Shown: positions 25,631 to 34,401 of the stretch, one piece after another
Layout: every line of letters starts with the position of its first letter
Numbering within the stretch: position 1 is the stretch's first letter
NCBI GenBank assembly: GCA_963849955.1
Contig: CAWKJU010000017.1
Span: 62,001 to 126,000 of the forward strand
Direction: 5' to 3'
Source of the DNA: CAWFGW01 sp963849955
GTDB lineage: Bacteria > Bacteroidota > Bacteroidia > Cytophagales > JAAEPT01
DNA length: 64,000 bases
Program-made: the position numbers and the translations under genes
The notes under the pieces: generated by a model
What the model saw: the letters and a program-made list of their open reading frames with translations, nothing else
Databases searched by the model: none
What the model was told of the DNA's origin: nothing

Positions 25631-25662
25631 GCTGGGAGCATGACGATGTTTTATAATATTAG

Positions 25663-25697
25663 AAAAGGGAAAGCATTGAGGTGTTTTTCCTTTTTTT
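25663..25697 (+). terminator. Terminator of the yicC-grpE-dnaJ unit
   Basis: AAAAGGGAAA (25663-25672) pairs with TTTTCCTTTT (25685-25694) with one G-U wobble, and a T run follows to 25697. It lies about 65 bases after dnaJ, beyond the dispersed repeat. Confidence 0.6.
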
Positions 25698-25883
25698 ATA
25701 TCAAAAAACTACTCCTCAATAGGCTCTTTTAACGAAGCATAAAGCGTTAGTAAAATGTTGTTTGTGTCCAAAGTCCATGACTTCAATAAACTCACAATTT
25801 TAATTAGTAAAGATTTTGTTTTACTTTAGATGGAGAAAACAATTTGCTTTTCACGTATTCAATCATCACCAATTCACAGCCTT

Positions 25884-26936
25884 ATGAAAAATATTTTAAC
25901 CACCTTATTTTTATCGCTATCGTTTTTAGGTTTTTCTGACACCTCCGTAAACATAAAAATTGAAGGATGGGATGGCGATTGGTATGAAGGGGATAACCGA
26001 TTTTATCAAGAACTAAATGATAATGGTGATATCACCTTAAGCATACATACGTATTCTACGAATGATTTTATAACTTACGATACCGCTTCAAAAATCTTAT
26101 ATACCTACAACACAGAGGGCAATTTAATCTTGACCAATTTTTATAGCTTAGGAAGTAATGGTTTATATAATAATAAACGGGTTGAAAACTATTACTCCAA
26201 TAATTCATTGGATAGTATTATTACTTATACCATCAGTTCAACGGGCACAGCCTCAAAATCGAGAAGAGAATATTATGAATATGATGCTAATGGAAATGCT
26301 ATTGAGGAATATATCTATGTCCTTAGCGGTTCTGGTTGGTTTGGGACACGTATTTTAAATAGATATGAAAACGGATTACTTGTTAGAAAGGAAGTTGGTT
26401 ATGAGGGTGGTACTTTTTGGGATTTAGACTCTATGGACTCTTTGTTCTATAATGAAAAGGAACAGCTCATCGAATCAATCCATTATAGTTATGATTTTTC
26501 TCCAGTTTCTGCCTTAACTTATGAATATGATTTAAATAGTAATCGAACAAAACTCACTTCTTATTCTTATTCAGCTGAAACGCGAATTCCGTTAACTATC
26601 GTGAACACCACCTATGATGAATCAAACAGAGTGAGTACAATTATTAATCAATCCTATAGTGCAGGTGAGTGGAACAACACAACAAGAACAAGCTACAGCT
26701 ATTCAACGGTTACTACTGGCTTTACGACATTCCATAACGAACTGGCTTACAACAACCCTGTTGGAAATACCCTATCCTTTTCTGACCATAAAGCGCATCA
26801 AATCATAATATTAAATACGAATGGTCAAGTGGTGCTGCAATCAACAAAAACCATCACTGACGTTTCAAGTTTAACATCAGGAACCTATATCCTCATTATT
26901 GATACTGTTCTTAAAAAGAGTTTTATCAAGCTTTAG
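25884..26936 (+). CDS. T9SS-secreted protein with YD-like repeats
   Basis: A 350-residue secreted protein. The signal peptide is MKNILTTLFLSLSFLGFSD; an earlier ATG at 25830 adds 18 polar residues and is rejected. The body consists of repeated beta-hairpin units with the pattern YEYDxNGNxxEEYxY (YEYDANGNAIEEYIY, YEYDLNSNRTKLTSYSY), similar to RHS/YD-type repeats. The last 70 residues are a type IX sorting domain (ILNTNGQVVLQSTKTITDVS, then LTSGTYILIID), which directs passage through the outer membrane. The function of the repeats is unknown; attachment to sugars or surfaces is common for such proteins. The upstream box TACTTTAG resembles a -7 element. Confidence 0.8.
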   Translation: MKNILTTLFLSLSFLGFSDTSVNIKIEGWDGDWYEGDNRFYQELNDNGDITLSIHTYSTNDFITYDTASKILYTYNTEGNLILTNFYSLGSNGLYNNKRVENYYSNNSLDSIITYTISSTGTASKSRREYYEYDANGNAIEEYIYVLSGSGWFGTRILNRYENGLLVRKEVGYEGGTFWDLDSMDSLFYNEKEQLIESIHYSYDFSPVSALTYEYDLNSNRTKLTSYSYSAETRIPLTIVNTTYDESNRVSTIINQSYSAGEWNNTTRTSYSYSTVTTGFTTFHNELAYNNPVGNTLSFSDHKAHQIIILNTNGQVVLQSTKTITDVSSLTSGTYILIIDTVLKKSFIKL

Positions 26937-27033
26937 AAATAAGTCTGTTATTGAATTAAATGCACGTAGGGAGCGGGTTTAACGCTTTATTAGCCTTATT
27001 GACAAATTCTATATTAGCCCACTAAGTCTTTAA

Positions 27034-28185
27034 CTAATTTAATAACACCTCATTTTTAGGATATTCTTCATTTTGTGAAGGTGTCATTCCTGTCTTCTTT
27101 TTATAGATGCGATAAAAGGAAGCTCTATTACTAAACCCAACTTCTAACGCTATGCCTTCAATAGTAAGGTGAGAGGCATTTTTTGACTTCTCAATGAATG
27201 CCTCAATGCGATATTCATTTACAAACTCATGAAAAGATTGATTGAGGTATTGATTAAGACATTTGCTTACAAGATAAACAGGCTCATCAACTAATTCAGC
27301 CAACAACTTCACATTTAAGTCTGTGGTTTTATAATGACCTTCCTCCATACTTAACACCAATTTTTGGGCAATAGCAGCAAGTCGTTCTTTATTTGATTCT
27401 GTTTCTTCTTTGTCTTTAGCATTCAAATTTTCTTCTATTACTTCATTTTGTGAGATAAAGCGTTCAAATTCTTCGTGTGCAAACACACTATTGAAATTAA
27501 ATGCTGCTATGAAAATAAATAAGAATATTGCCATTAAAACTAACGGTAGATACAGATACTGCACCTCTGAAAAAGGGAAAATAGCATATAAAGCTATGGT
27601 GGCAAGGTTCAACAGCCATATAAAAAGTATGAAGAAAAACACATACCGCTCTCGGGTTGAGGCTATGTTAGAAAACACTTTTTTAATTTTTCCCTTGTAG
27701 CGTACATATTGAACCAACGCCATTGTGAAATATGTTTGTTGCAGCACAATAAATACCGTATCCATAATTTCCATTTGCTCAGGATATGGCCCTAATTCCA
27801 ACCCTTTAAAGAAAGCATTAACAGCATTTACTCCACCAATCTCGAGGTTTGCAATCATGTACAGGCAGTATAAAAGCGCTGTACCAGTAAGATAGAGGAC
27901 TGGGTTTTTCCAGTTAAACTTCATCCCCATCATAATGATGACATAATAATAGACGAGTGGACCGAAAAAAAATGCAGTCAAAATTGAGCAATAGATGAAG
28001 TAGGAAAACTGTGCTGCAGCACCTGACAAGATTAAAACATTGGCAATAAAATTAATAGCCGGATTAATAATTATAAGAGCTAAAATTTTATTTGGATGAG
28101 CATTATTCCTTTTGAAAAAGAGTACGAGAAAAGCAAAAAATAAATTAGCAGTAGCTACGATGTTTAGTGTTATTAGTCCATCCAC
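27034..28185 (-). CDS. Membrane-embedded AraC family transcriptional regulator
   Basis: A 383-residue protein. The N-terminal 240 residues hold about seven hydrophobic helices (LFFAFLVLFFKR, FFFGPLVYYYVIIMM, YVFFFILFIWLLNLATIALY), as in the 7TM-linked AraC regulators of Flavobacteriia. A linker (residues 245-275) leads to the AraC-type double helix-turn-helix: LTIEGIALEVGFSNRASFYR and IYKKKTGMTPSQ are the second HTH. The DNA-binding part therefore faces the cytoplasm and the membrane domain may sense a signal. It is divergent from the T9SS repeat gene at 28386 and the shared gap has palindromes that may be its sites. Confidence 0.88.
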   Translation of the reverse strand: MDGLITLNIVATANLFFAFLVLFFKRNNAHPNKILALIIINPAINFIANVLILSGAAAQFSYFIYCSILTAFFFGPLVYYYVIIMMGMKFNWKNPVLYLTGTALLYCLYMIANLEIGGVNAVNAFFKGLELGPYPEQMEIMDTVFIVLQQTYFTMALVQYVRYKGKIKKVFSNIASTRERYVFFFILFIWLLNLATIALYAIFPFSEVQYLYLPLVLMAIFLFIFIAAFNFNSVFAHEEFERFISQNEVIEENLNAKDKEETESNKERLAAIAQKLVLSMEEGHYKTTDLNVKLLAELVDEPVYLVSKCLNQYLNQSFHEFVNEYRIEAFIEKSKNASHLTIEGIALEVGFSNRASFYRIYKKKTGMTPSQNEEYPKNEVLLN

Positions 28186-28248
28186 TAAACTAAAATAACT
28201 TATTAGTCAGCCTAATTAAAGGATTTTAACAAATAAAATTTTGTGTCA

Positions 28249-28320
28249 ACCTTATTTCTAAAATAAGGTAAAATATGTCTCATTATTAATAAAAAAGCCT
28301 CTATTCTAAGTTATGAGACA
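28249..28320. promoter_or_regulatory. Palindromes in the gap between the AraC and T9SS repeat genes
   Basis: A perfect palindrome has the nine-base arms ACCTTATTT (28249-28257) and AAATAAGGT (28261-28269) around CTA. A second inverted pair is TGTCTCAT (28276-28283) and ATGAGACA (28313-28320), 29 bases apart. Both lie between the divergent starts at 28185 and 28386. They are candidate operators; no regulator is proven. Confidence 0.4.
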
Positions 28321-28385
28321 ACTCAATTTTCTACACTTTTTTTAAATGGGTTAGTTTGAGACGTGTTAAATATTAATTCATTCGT

Positions 28386-30116
28386 ATGAAAAAACAATTA
28401 CTCCTAAGTGCTATCATTTCATTCACTGTAAATTCTTTAGTTGGTCAAACTTTTGACTGGGCAAAATCCTTTGGTGGGGCTGGTAACGATTTTGTAAACT
28501 CCATGTCTATAGATGCTGACGGCAATGTGTATACTGTTGGAAGCAGTTTTGGTCTTGTAGATTTCGACCCGGGTGTAGGTACTGAAAATTTAACTGGTAA
28601 AAACGTGGATATTTTCATCAGTAAATTAGATGCTTCTGGAAATTATGTATGGGCTAAAGTTATTGGTGGCACCAACGTGGAGAACGCTGGGTTTAGCACG
28701 CTGGATAATGATGGAAACCTGATTGTTGGTGGTACAATAATTGGCGAAATGAATGAAACGACTGGAGAAGTAAGTGCCGTTTTTGAGTACACTTCTTTTG
28801 TTTGTAAAATTGATCCTTCTGGAAATTTTTTATGGATTAAAACGTTTGAAGCTACTTCCTTTTCTGATTTATTCTTTAATGCTGCAGACGTAAGTAGCAC
28901 TGGAAATATTTATTTAACGGGTAGTTTTAAAGGAACAAAAGACTTCGACCCAAGTGCTGCATCGTCTACATTAACTTCCTCAGGGAGCACTGCCAGCGAT
29001 CTGTTTATTTGTAAACTAGATGCCTCTGGAAATTTTGTGTGGGCTAAATCCATGGGAGGGGAAGGAAGTGATGTACCAAGAACTTTGGTGGTTGATGCCG
29101 ATGAAAATCTTTACTTAACGGGCAATTATGTAGGTAAGTCTGATTTTGATCCTAGCGCTGCAGTTTTTGAATTATCTAGTGCTTATTATGAAGGTGCAAC
29201 AGTCATCGGGTTTACTGCCTTTATTGCTAAGTACGATAAAGATGGTAGTTTAATTTGGGCAAAATCTATGGACGGTAAAGAAACAGTTGGCTATGCTCTA
29301 GCTGTAGATAATGTAGGAAATGTATATGCAGCAGGTTCTTTTCAAGAGAAATGTGATGTAAACCCAGGGGTTGTAGTCGATGAGAGAATCTCTGCTGGCG
29401 GAATAGATAGCTATTTATGCAAACTCGGTTCCGATGGCGCCTTTATTTGGGCTAAAACTGTTGGCGGATCAGGAAATGATTATGCTGATGCTATTTATTC
29501 ACTTGACCTTGATGTTAATGGTGATGTATATGCTTCAGGATCATTTCGTTCAGGTTCGTTTCCTGCAGGAACAAATAGTTTCTTAAACGCATACGGAACT
29601 AACGATGTGTTTGTAATGAAATTAAAGGCAGATGGCGAGTTAGCTTGGGCAGAACAAGTTGGCGGGCGATTGAGAGACAACAACAATGCAATTAAACTGG
29701 GTGCTGATGGTAGTATTTATTTGGCAGGAAGTTATTACGGTGATGCCATTTTTAATCCAACGGTAAATGAATTTGAATATAACCATCCAGATAATATTAT
29801 TTCTCTAAAAAGTCGATCGGAATACACCGAAGATGTGTATGTGGTTAAATGGAACCAAGAAGGTCTTTTAGCCAATGAAAAAAATCTTGACCGTTCAAAT
29901 CAGATCGCTATTTATCCGAACCCAACAACAGGGAAAGTTAATTTGAGTGAGCATATTAATTCAATTGAAGTCTACAATGCACAAGGAATGAAAATTTTAA
30001 ATAACGTTAATCCTACTAATCAACTGGATTTGACTTCATTAAACGCTGGTGTCTATTTTATAAAATATACTACCAGCAAAAATGAAATAATCACTAAAAA
30101 AATCACCAAAAATTAA
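28386..30116 (+). CDS. T9SS-secreted protein with SBBP-like beta-propeller repeats
   Basis: A 576-residue secreted protein. MKKQLLLSAIISFTVNSLVG is the signal peptide. Residues 22-480 contain seven or eight repeats of about 55-60 residues with the pattern WAKSxGGxGxDxxxxxxxDxxGNxYxxGxFxGxxDFDPG (examples WAKSFGGAGNDF, NVYTVGSSF, DFDPSA), a beta-propeller arrangement related to SBBP repeats. The last 80 residues are a type IX sorting domain with IAIYPNPTTGKVNL and LTSLNAGVYFIKY. The protein should be released or anchored on the cell surface. Ligand and role are unknown. It is divergent from the AraC regulator, which may control it. Confidence 0.88.
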   Translation: MKKQLLLSAIISFTVNSLVGQTFDWAKSFGGAGNDFVNSMSIDADGNVYTVGSSFGLVDFDPGVGTENLTGKNVDIFISKLDASGNYVWAKVIGGTNVENAGFSTLDNDGNLIVGGTIIGEMNETTGEVSAVFEYTSFVCKIDPSGNFLWIKTFEATSFSDLFFNAADVSSTGNIYLTGSFKGTKDFDPSAASSTLTSSGSTASDLFICKLDASGNFVWAKSMGGEGSDVPRTLVVDADENLYLTGNYVGKSDFDPSAAVFELSSAYYEGATVIGFTAFIAKYDKDGSLIWAKSMDGKETVGYALAVDNVGNVYAAGSFQEKCDVNPGVVVDERISAGGIDSYLCKLGSDGAFIWAKTVGGSGNDYADAIYSLDLDVNGDVYASGSFRSGSFPAGTNSFLNAYGTNDVFVMKLKADGELAWAEQVGGRLRDNNNAIKLGADGSIYLAGSYYGDAIFNPTVNEFEYNHPDNIISLKSRSEYTEDVYVVKWNQEGLLANEKNLDRSNQIAIYPNPTTGKVNLSEHINSIEVYNAQGMKILNNVNPTNQLDLTSLNAGVYFIKYTTSKNEIITKKITKN

Positions 30117-30172
30117 AACTTATAAACCTTAAAGGTTTTTAAGTTTCCTATGAAGTCCAGTTATGTTATGTT

Positions 30173-30209
30173 AAAAAGGGAAGGCATTCTATTGTTTTCC
30201 CTTTTTTTT
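30173..30209 (+). terminator. Terminator after the T9SS repeat gene
   Basis: AAAAAGGGAA (30173-30182) pairs with TTCCCTTTTT (30197-30206), with a T run continuing to 30209 and a loop of 14 bases. A second small hairpin, AAACCTT/AAGGTTT, lies nearer the stop codon (30125-30138). Confidence 0.75.
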
Positions 30210-30217
30210 GGAATGCA

Positions 30218-30967
30218 TCAAATCAGATTTTCTTGAATCGCTAATTTCACTAAATTATGACTGCTGGCAGAATCGGTTTTGTTCAGCATATTCTTACGGT
30301 GATTATTTACTGTGTTTTCGCTAATGTTGAGCCTTTCAGCAATTTTTTTAGTGGAATTTCCATTGGCAATTAACGCTAAAATTTCCTTTTCCCGAGTCGA
30401 TAAATTGAGGGTGTCGCTGCCGGGGTGAAATGTTTCATTAAATAGTGATTCAAAATTGCCGTTCTTGTTTTTTATGGAAACGATAAGGTCAATGCTATTG
30501 TCTTTTTTGATGTCATGAATATCAGAAACTACTTTTAGACCAATAGCAGGCATCCCTTCTTTTGTTTCGATTATAGAAAGTTGATGTAAAAACCACCTAA
30601 GCTCATTATTATGCACCTTCAACTTGGTCGAATAAGAAAACCGCAATTCTTTTGTTTGATCAGAATCAATATGTATGTCAATAATATGAGTAATGGTGGG
30701 AAGAATATTTTCAATAAATATTTTTCTGTGACTTTCGGGAAAGTATTTTAAGCTATGCGCAAATCCATTTTGTAGAAAATCACATGGAGGGTCTCCTAAT
30801 ACATTAATTACATTATCACTTACATAGGCATACGTTTCATTTTTAAAGTCCCAAAGGCATAAAACAAAGGGGAAATTGGTTAGGTAATTGGTCTGATAAG
30901 TATAGTCTTTAATTAGTGAATGTATTTTATCTGCTGATAAACCAGCTGTAGATGATGTGTTTAGCAT
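30218..30967 (-). CDS. PAS-like/LuxR family transcriptional regulator
   Basis: A 249-residue regulator. Residues about 30-155 resemble a PAS fold (FPFVLCLWDFKNETYAYVSD, then VLGDPPCDFLQNG and RWFLHQLSIIETKEGMPAIG). The C-terminal 65 residues are a LuxR-type helix-turn-helix (LNLSTREKEILALIANGNST, then IAERLNISENTVNNHRKN). There is no receiver domain with a phosphorylation Asp, so the signal should act on the PAS part. A TTG at 30982 is possible but an ATG at 30967 is preferred. An eleven-base A/T run sits 14 bases upstream of that ATG. Target genes are not evident. Confidence 0.85.
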   Translation of the reverse strand: MLNTSSTAGLSADKIHSLIKDYTYQTNYLTNFPFVLCLWDFKNETYAYVSDNVINVLGDPPCDFLQNGFAHSLKYFPESHRKIFIENILPTITHIIDIHIDSDQTKELRFSYSTKLKVHNNELRWFLHQLSIIETKEGMPAIGLKVVSDIHDIKKDNSIDLIVSIKNKNGNFESLFNETFHPGSDTLNLSTREKEILALIANGNSTKKIAERLNISENTVNNHRKNMLNKTDSASSHNLVKLAIQENLI

Positions 30968-31077
30968 TTTTTTGATTGTCAAAAAAAAAAATCATTTTCG
31001 TTGAAAAGTGATAGTTTGTAATAGTCTTCTTACAAAGAAAAATTCAATTTTTCCCCTTAAAGTGACCTCCTATTCAA

Positions 31078-31113
31078 TTCTCAATAAAATTACTTAGTAA
31101 ATTTTATTGAGAA
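31078..31113. repeat. Perfect 14-bp inverted repeat
   Basis: TTCTCAATAAAATT (31078-31091) and AATTTTATTGAGAA (31100-31113) are exact complements around ACTTAGTA. It lies between the LuxR gene and the 54-residue gene, downstream of the latter. It has no U tract, so it is a poor intrinsic terminator and could be a protein-binding site or RNA stabiliser. Confidence 0.5.
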
Positions 31114-31144
31114 GAAAAACAACGCTAGGGATAAATAAAAAAAC

Positions 31145-31309
31145 TCAGTCGCCTTTGATAATCGCCTTTAAGCGATCTGCATCCACTGGAGCCATTTCGT
31201 CTGATCCTTTAATTAAAAGTCGTTGCGCAGCTGCATTAGACATCGTTAAAACTAGTCTTCTATATACCGCTCTAATCTCGTAATTCATTAAAGGTTGTGT
31301 GTCCGTCAT
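31145..31309 (-). CDS. Small 54-residue basic protein, unknown
   Basis: An ATG at 31309 opens a 54-codon frame ending in TGA at 31147-31145. The protein begins MTDTQPLMNYEIRAVYRRLV and ends VDADRLKAIIKGD; it is soluble and mostly helical in appearance. The frame is preceded by TACCTTTG (31321-31314), an exact -7 box, with only TACT before the ATG, so the mRNA would be leaderless; an ATG seven codons in (MNYEIRA) is the alternative start. No family is recognised. It lies alone between the LuxR gene and the divergent permease. Coding status rests on the promoter position and an amino-acid composition that looks ordinary. Confidence 0.5.
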   Translation of the reverse strand: MTDTQPLMNYEIRAVYRRLVLTMSNAAAQRLLIKGSDEMAPVDADRLKAIIKGD

Positions 31310-31313
31310 AGTA

Positions 31314-31321
31314 CAAAGGTA
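31314..31321 (-). promoter_or_regulatory. -7 box of the 54-residue gene
   Basis: TACCTTTG on the minus strand matches TAnnTTTG exactly and ends four bases before the ATG. The -33 region is GTTT/TTTT rather than a clean TTTG. Confidence 0.55.
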
Positions 31322-31492
31322 ACATAGTCAGTCGGTATTAAAACCCTAAAACTGAGAAACTTCGATTACCATACTATTTTTTCATTGAAATACACCTAAC
31401 TTAATCTTTATTTTTCTAATTAAAATCAGAATCTAACCGCTTCTTACTTATAAATGAAAACAAGATTGGATTGTTAATATCCACATTAAAAC

Positions 31493-32527
31493 ATGACTAC
31501 AACACTCATCATTATATTTGTTTGCGGTTATTTTGCTTTTTGCATTAGTGCCATCTGTGGGGGTGGGGCAAGTTTAATGTTGATTCCTATATTAGGTACC
31601 CTCTTACCTGTAAACCAAGTGCCAGCAGCACTTTCGATTGGTACCTTCTCGAGTTCGATTTCCCGAATAATTGTGTTTTCTAAACATATTAGATGGCATA
31701 TTGTCTTTTATTTTGTCCCAGCCGCATTACCTGCGGTATGGCTCGGGGCATGGTTGCTTAAATTTGTAAACCCCGTTTATTTGGAGTTAGCTATGGGTTT
31801 ATTTCTAGTAAGTAACTTACCTTTTGTATTCAAAAAACCGAAAGAAATAAACAAAGCTTCACCTCAGAAAAACTGGATTCTTTCTCTTATCGGATTTTTA
31901 GCTGGGTTTCTATCAGGACTCACAGGAGCTGTCGGATTACTATTCAATAAATTTTATTTACGCTATGGCTTATCAAAAGAAGAAATAATAGCCACAAGAG
32001 CAGCTAATGAAATTATTTTACATTTAGTGAAAATCGTGTTATACACTTTGTTTGGCTTAATTTCATTGAAAGTAATTTCTATTGGCGTTGTGGTAGCTTT
32101 ATCGGCTGTGGTTTCTTCAATTTCTATGAAGTGGATATTACCCAAGTTAAGCGAAACAGTTTTCAAAAAAATCGGTTATCTCGCGATGTTCTTCTCAGGT
32201 GCAATGATGTTGTCGCAATCAACTAATACCCTGTTAAGCCAAAACAATGGTCAACTAATTTCAACTAAAATACACAAAGGACTGGAAACGAAACTACAGT
32301 GGCAAAGATCCAATTTTGCTCTGGAATTTACTTATGATGAAGGCTTTGAATTTGAACAAGCCATTCCGTTTGAAGAACTAACCCCTGAACATCAACAATT
32401 AGTTATGAATGAGTGGACTACCGCTGATAAAATCATTATAGAAGAGGTGTTTTCACTAGAACCAACAAGCTACGAAGCTTATTATTTTGAAAACAATCGA
32501 CTAGTTCACAAAATAGATTTTGAATAA
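31493..32527 (+). CDS. TauE/SafE family permease with a C-terminal soluble extension
   Basis: A 344-residue protein. Residues 1-245 are the TauE/SafE (DUF81) permease with about eight helices, including the paired signature CGGGASLMLIPILGTLLPV and LIGFLAGFLSGLTGAVGLLF. Members export sulfite or other sulfonate-related anions. The remaining 100 residues form a soluble tail that ordinary family members lack (about 250-270 residues is usual): ALEFTYDEGFEFEQAIPFEE, a helix, then YEAYYFENNRLVHKIDFE, resembling PepSY-like folds. The tail is in frame with no stop, so it is a real fusion or extension. Its substrate is not indicated by neighbours. Confidence 0.85.
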   Translation: MTTTLIIIFVCGYFAFCISAICGGGASLMLIPILGTLLPVNQVPAALSIGTFSSSISRIIVFSKHIRWHIVFYFVPAALPAVWLGAWLLKFVNPVYLELAMGLFLVSNLPFVFKKPKEINKASPQKNWILSLIGFLAGFLSGLTGAVGLLFNKFYLRYGLSKEEIIATRAANEIILHLVKIVLYTLFGLISLKVISIGVVVALSAVVSSISMKWILPKLSETVFKKIGYLAMFFSGAMMLSQSTNTLLSQNNGQLISTKIHKGLETKLQWQRSNFALEFTYDEGFEFEQAIPFEELTPEHQQLVMNEWTTADKIIIEEVFSLEPTSYEAYYFENNRLVHKIDFE

Positions 32528-32554
32528 ATCCCTTCCTCTTTCTTATCTTACAAC

Positions 32555-33535
32555 ATGTCTAAAAAGAAAAAGCTGCCTGTTGTTGAAAAACCCAAACTTC
32601 ATCCTCGTAACAAACACATTGACCGTTACGACTTGCAGGCATTATCTGCAACCACTCCTGAACTTTTCTCTTTTGTGAAGCAAAACGTGCATGGCAATGA
32701 AACCATCGACTTTGCAAACCCTCAGGCTGTAAAAACACTGAATAAGGCATTATTAAAACACCATTACAATATTGATTTTTGGGAGATTCCCGAAAACTAT
32801 TTGTGTCCCCCTATACCTGGACGAGCAGATTATATTCATCACATAGCTGATTTGCTACAAGTACATAACTATGGCAACATACCCGTGGGGTCAGATAAAG
32901 TCACCTGTGTGGACATAGGGGTGGGAGCAAACTGTGTGTATCCCATCATTGGGGTCAATGAATATGATTGGTTCTTTATTGGTTCAGACATTGACCCTCT
33001 TGCGGTGGAGTGTGCAAAAGCCATTGTTGCAAATAATATGGTATTAAAAGGAAACGTAGAAATTCGTTTGCAAAGCAATCCAAAAGACACCTTTTACGGT
33101 GTGATTGCAAAGGATGAGACTGTTGACATCACAATTTGTAACCCTCCCTTCCATTCCTCACTTGCCGAAGCGACTAAAGGCACCGTCCGGAAAGTGTGGA
33201 ACTTGGGCGGAGACAAATCTGTGAAGCCCGTATTAAACTTTGGTGGACAAAATGCAGAATTGTGGTGCGAAGGAGGCGAAAAACGATTTATTCGCGACAT
33301 GATTCGCGAAAGCAGAAAATTTGGTGAAACCTGCTTTTGGTTTTCAACCTTGGTTTCTAAACAGTCCAATGTAAAAGGCCTGGTAGAAGCGTTAAAATTG
33401 GTAGAAGCAACTCAGGTCGAAATCATTCCGATGGGACAAGGTAACAAAAGCAGCCGCATAGTGGCATGGACTTTCCTCTCCAAAGAACAACAAAAAGCAT
33501 GGAAAGATCTGCGATGGAATAAGAAGAAAAAATAA
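32555..33535 (+). CDS. rlmF: 23S rRNA adenine(1618)-N6-methyltransferase RlmF
   Basis: A 326-residue SAM-dependent methyltransferase. The start MSKKKKLPVVEKPKLHPRNK and the block RYDLQALSATTPELFSFVKQ match RlmF. The SAM pocket is DIGVGANCVYPIIGV and IGSDIDPLAVECAKAI, and the amino-methylase catalytic motif is ICNPPFHSS (NPPF). It methylates A1618 of 23S rRNA, using the nascent 50S subunit as substrate. The gene is 28 bases after the permease and 24 before the ABC ATPase, so it may be part of one transcript, though there is no functional link. Confidence 0.94.
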   Translation: MSKKKKLPVVEKPKLHPRNKHIDRYDLQALSATTPELFSFVKQNVHGNETIDFANPQAVKTLNKALLKHHYNIDFWEIPENYLCPPIPGRADYIHHIADLLQVHNYGNIPVGSDKVTCVDIGVGANCVYPIIGVNEYDWFFIGSDIDPLAVECAKAIVANNMVLKGNVEIRLQSNPKDTFYGVIAKDETVDITICNPPFHSSLAEATKGTVRKVWNLGGDKSVKPVLNFGGQNAELWCEGGEKRFIRDMIRESRKFGETCFWFSTLVSKQSNVKGLVEALKLVEATQVEIIPMGQGNKSSRIVAWTFLSKEQQKAWKDLRWNKKKK

Positions 33536-33558
33536 ACTTGTAACTGAATTCGTTCTAC

Positions 33559-34401
33559 ATGCTGCAAATAAAACATCTTAGCAAACATTATAGCAACCAC
33601 ACCGCCTTAGACGATCTGAGTTTGGAAATTCCTACAAACTCAATTTTTGGTTTGCTTGGACCAAACGGTGCAGGGAAAACGACACTTATTCGCATCATCA
33701 CTCAAATCTATAATGCGAACCAAGGCAAAGTATTTTTTAATGGTGAACCACTGGCTAAGCGTCATACAAACCGCATCGGCTACTTGCCTGAAGAGCGAGG
33801 CTTGTACAAAAAAATGTATGTAAAAGAGCATTTGCTTTACATAGCCGCCTTGCGTGATTTATCAAAACAGGAAGCAGAAGAAAAAGTGAGCTACTGGCTT
33901 CATCGTTTTAGTTTGACAAAATGGGAAAAATCAGAAGTAGGAAGTCTCTCGAAAGGAATGCAGCAAAAAGTGCAGTTCATCGCCACCATACTTCACGACC
34001 CAGAGCTCATCATCCTAGACGAACCGTTTTCAGGGTTTGACCCTGTGAACCAACAATTGCTTACCGAGGAAATTAAAGCCCTTCATCAGGCGGGTAAAAC
34101 CATTATTTTCTCCACCCACCGCATGGAATCCGTGGAGGAAATTTGCACACACATCGCACTTATTCATAATGCCAACTGCATCTTAAAAGGGGCAGTTAAG
34201 GACATCAAAAAACAATTTTCAGAAAACACAAGTTTAGTCACCCTGAAACAGGGCGACACCATCACGGAAGAAGAAATTATTACCACAGAAATACCCGCTC
34301 GCTTACAGCAGTTAAGTGCTGGAGAAGAAGTATTCAGAATAGAAAAAAAGGAATTGTCGATAAAAGAAGTATTTATAAAACTGGTCAATGAAGAAAATTA
34401 A
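33559..34401 (+). CDS. ABC transporter ATP-binding protein (ABC-2 exporter)
   Basis: A 280-residue cytoplasmic ATPase. Walker A is GPNGAGKTTLI, the Q loop follows, the signature is SLSKGMQQKVQF and Walker B LIILDEPFSGFDPVN. The C-terminal 60 residues after IALIHNANCIL form the extension usual in NatA/CcmA-type drug, sodium or lipid exporters. It pairs with the permease that follows and overlaps its start by 14 bases. The cargo is unknown. Confidence 0.93.
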   Translation: MLQIKHLSKHYSNHTALDDLSLEIPTNSIFGLLGPNGAGKTTLIRIITQIYNANQGKVFFNGEPLAKRHTNRIGYLPEERGLYKKMYVKEHLLYIAALRDLSKQEAEEKVSYWLHRFSLTKWEKSEVGSLSKGMQQKVQFIATILHDPELIILDEPFSGFDPVNQQLLTEEIKALHQAGKTIIFSTHRMESVEEICTHIALIHNANCILKGAVKDIKKQFSENTSLVTLKQGDTITEEEIITTEIPARLQQLSAGEEVFRIEKKELSIKEVFIKLVNEEN

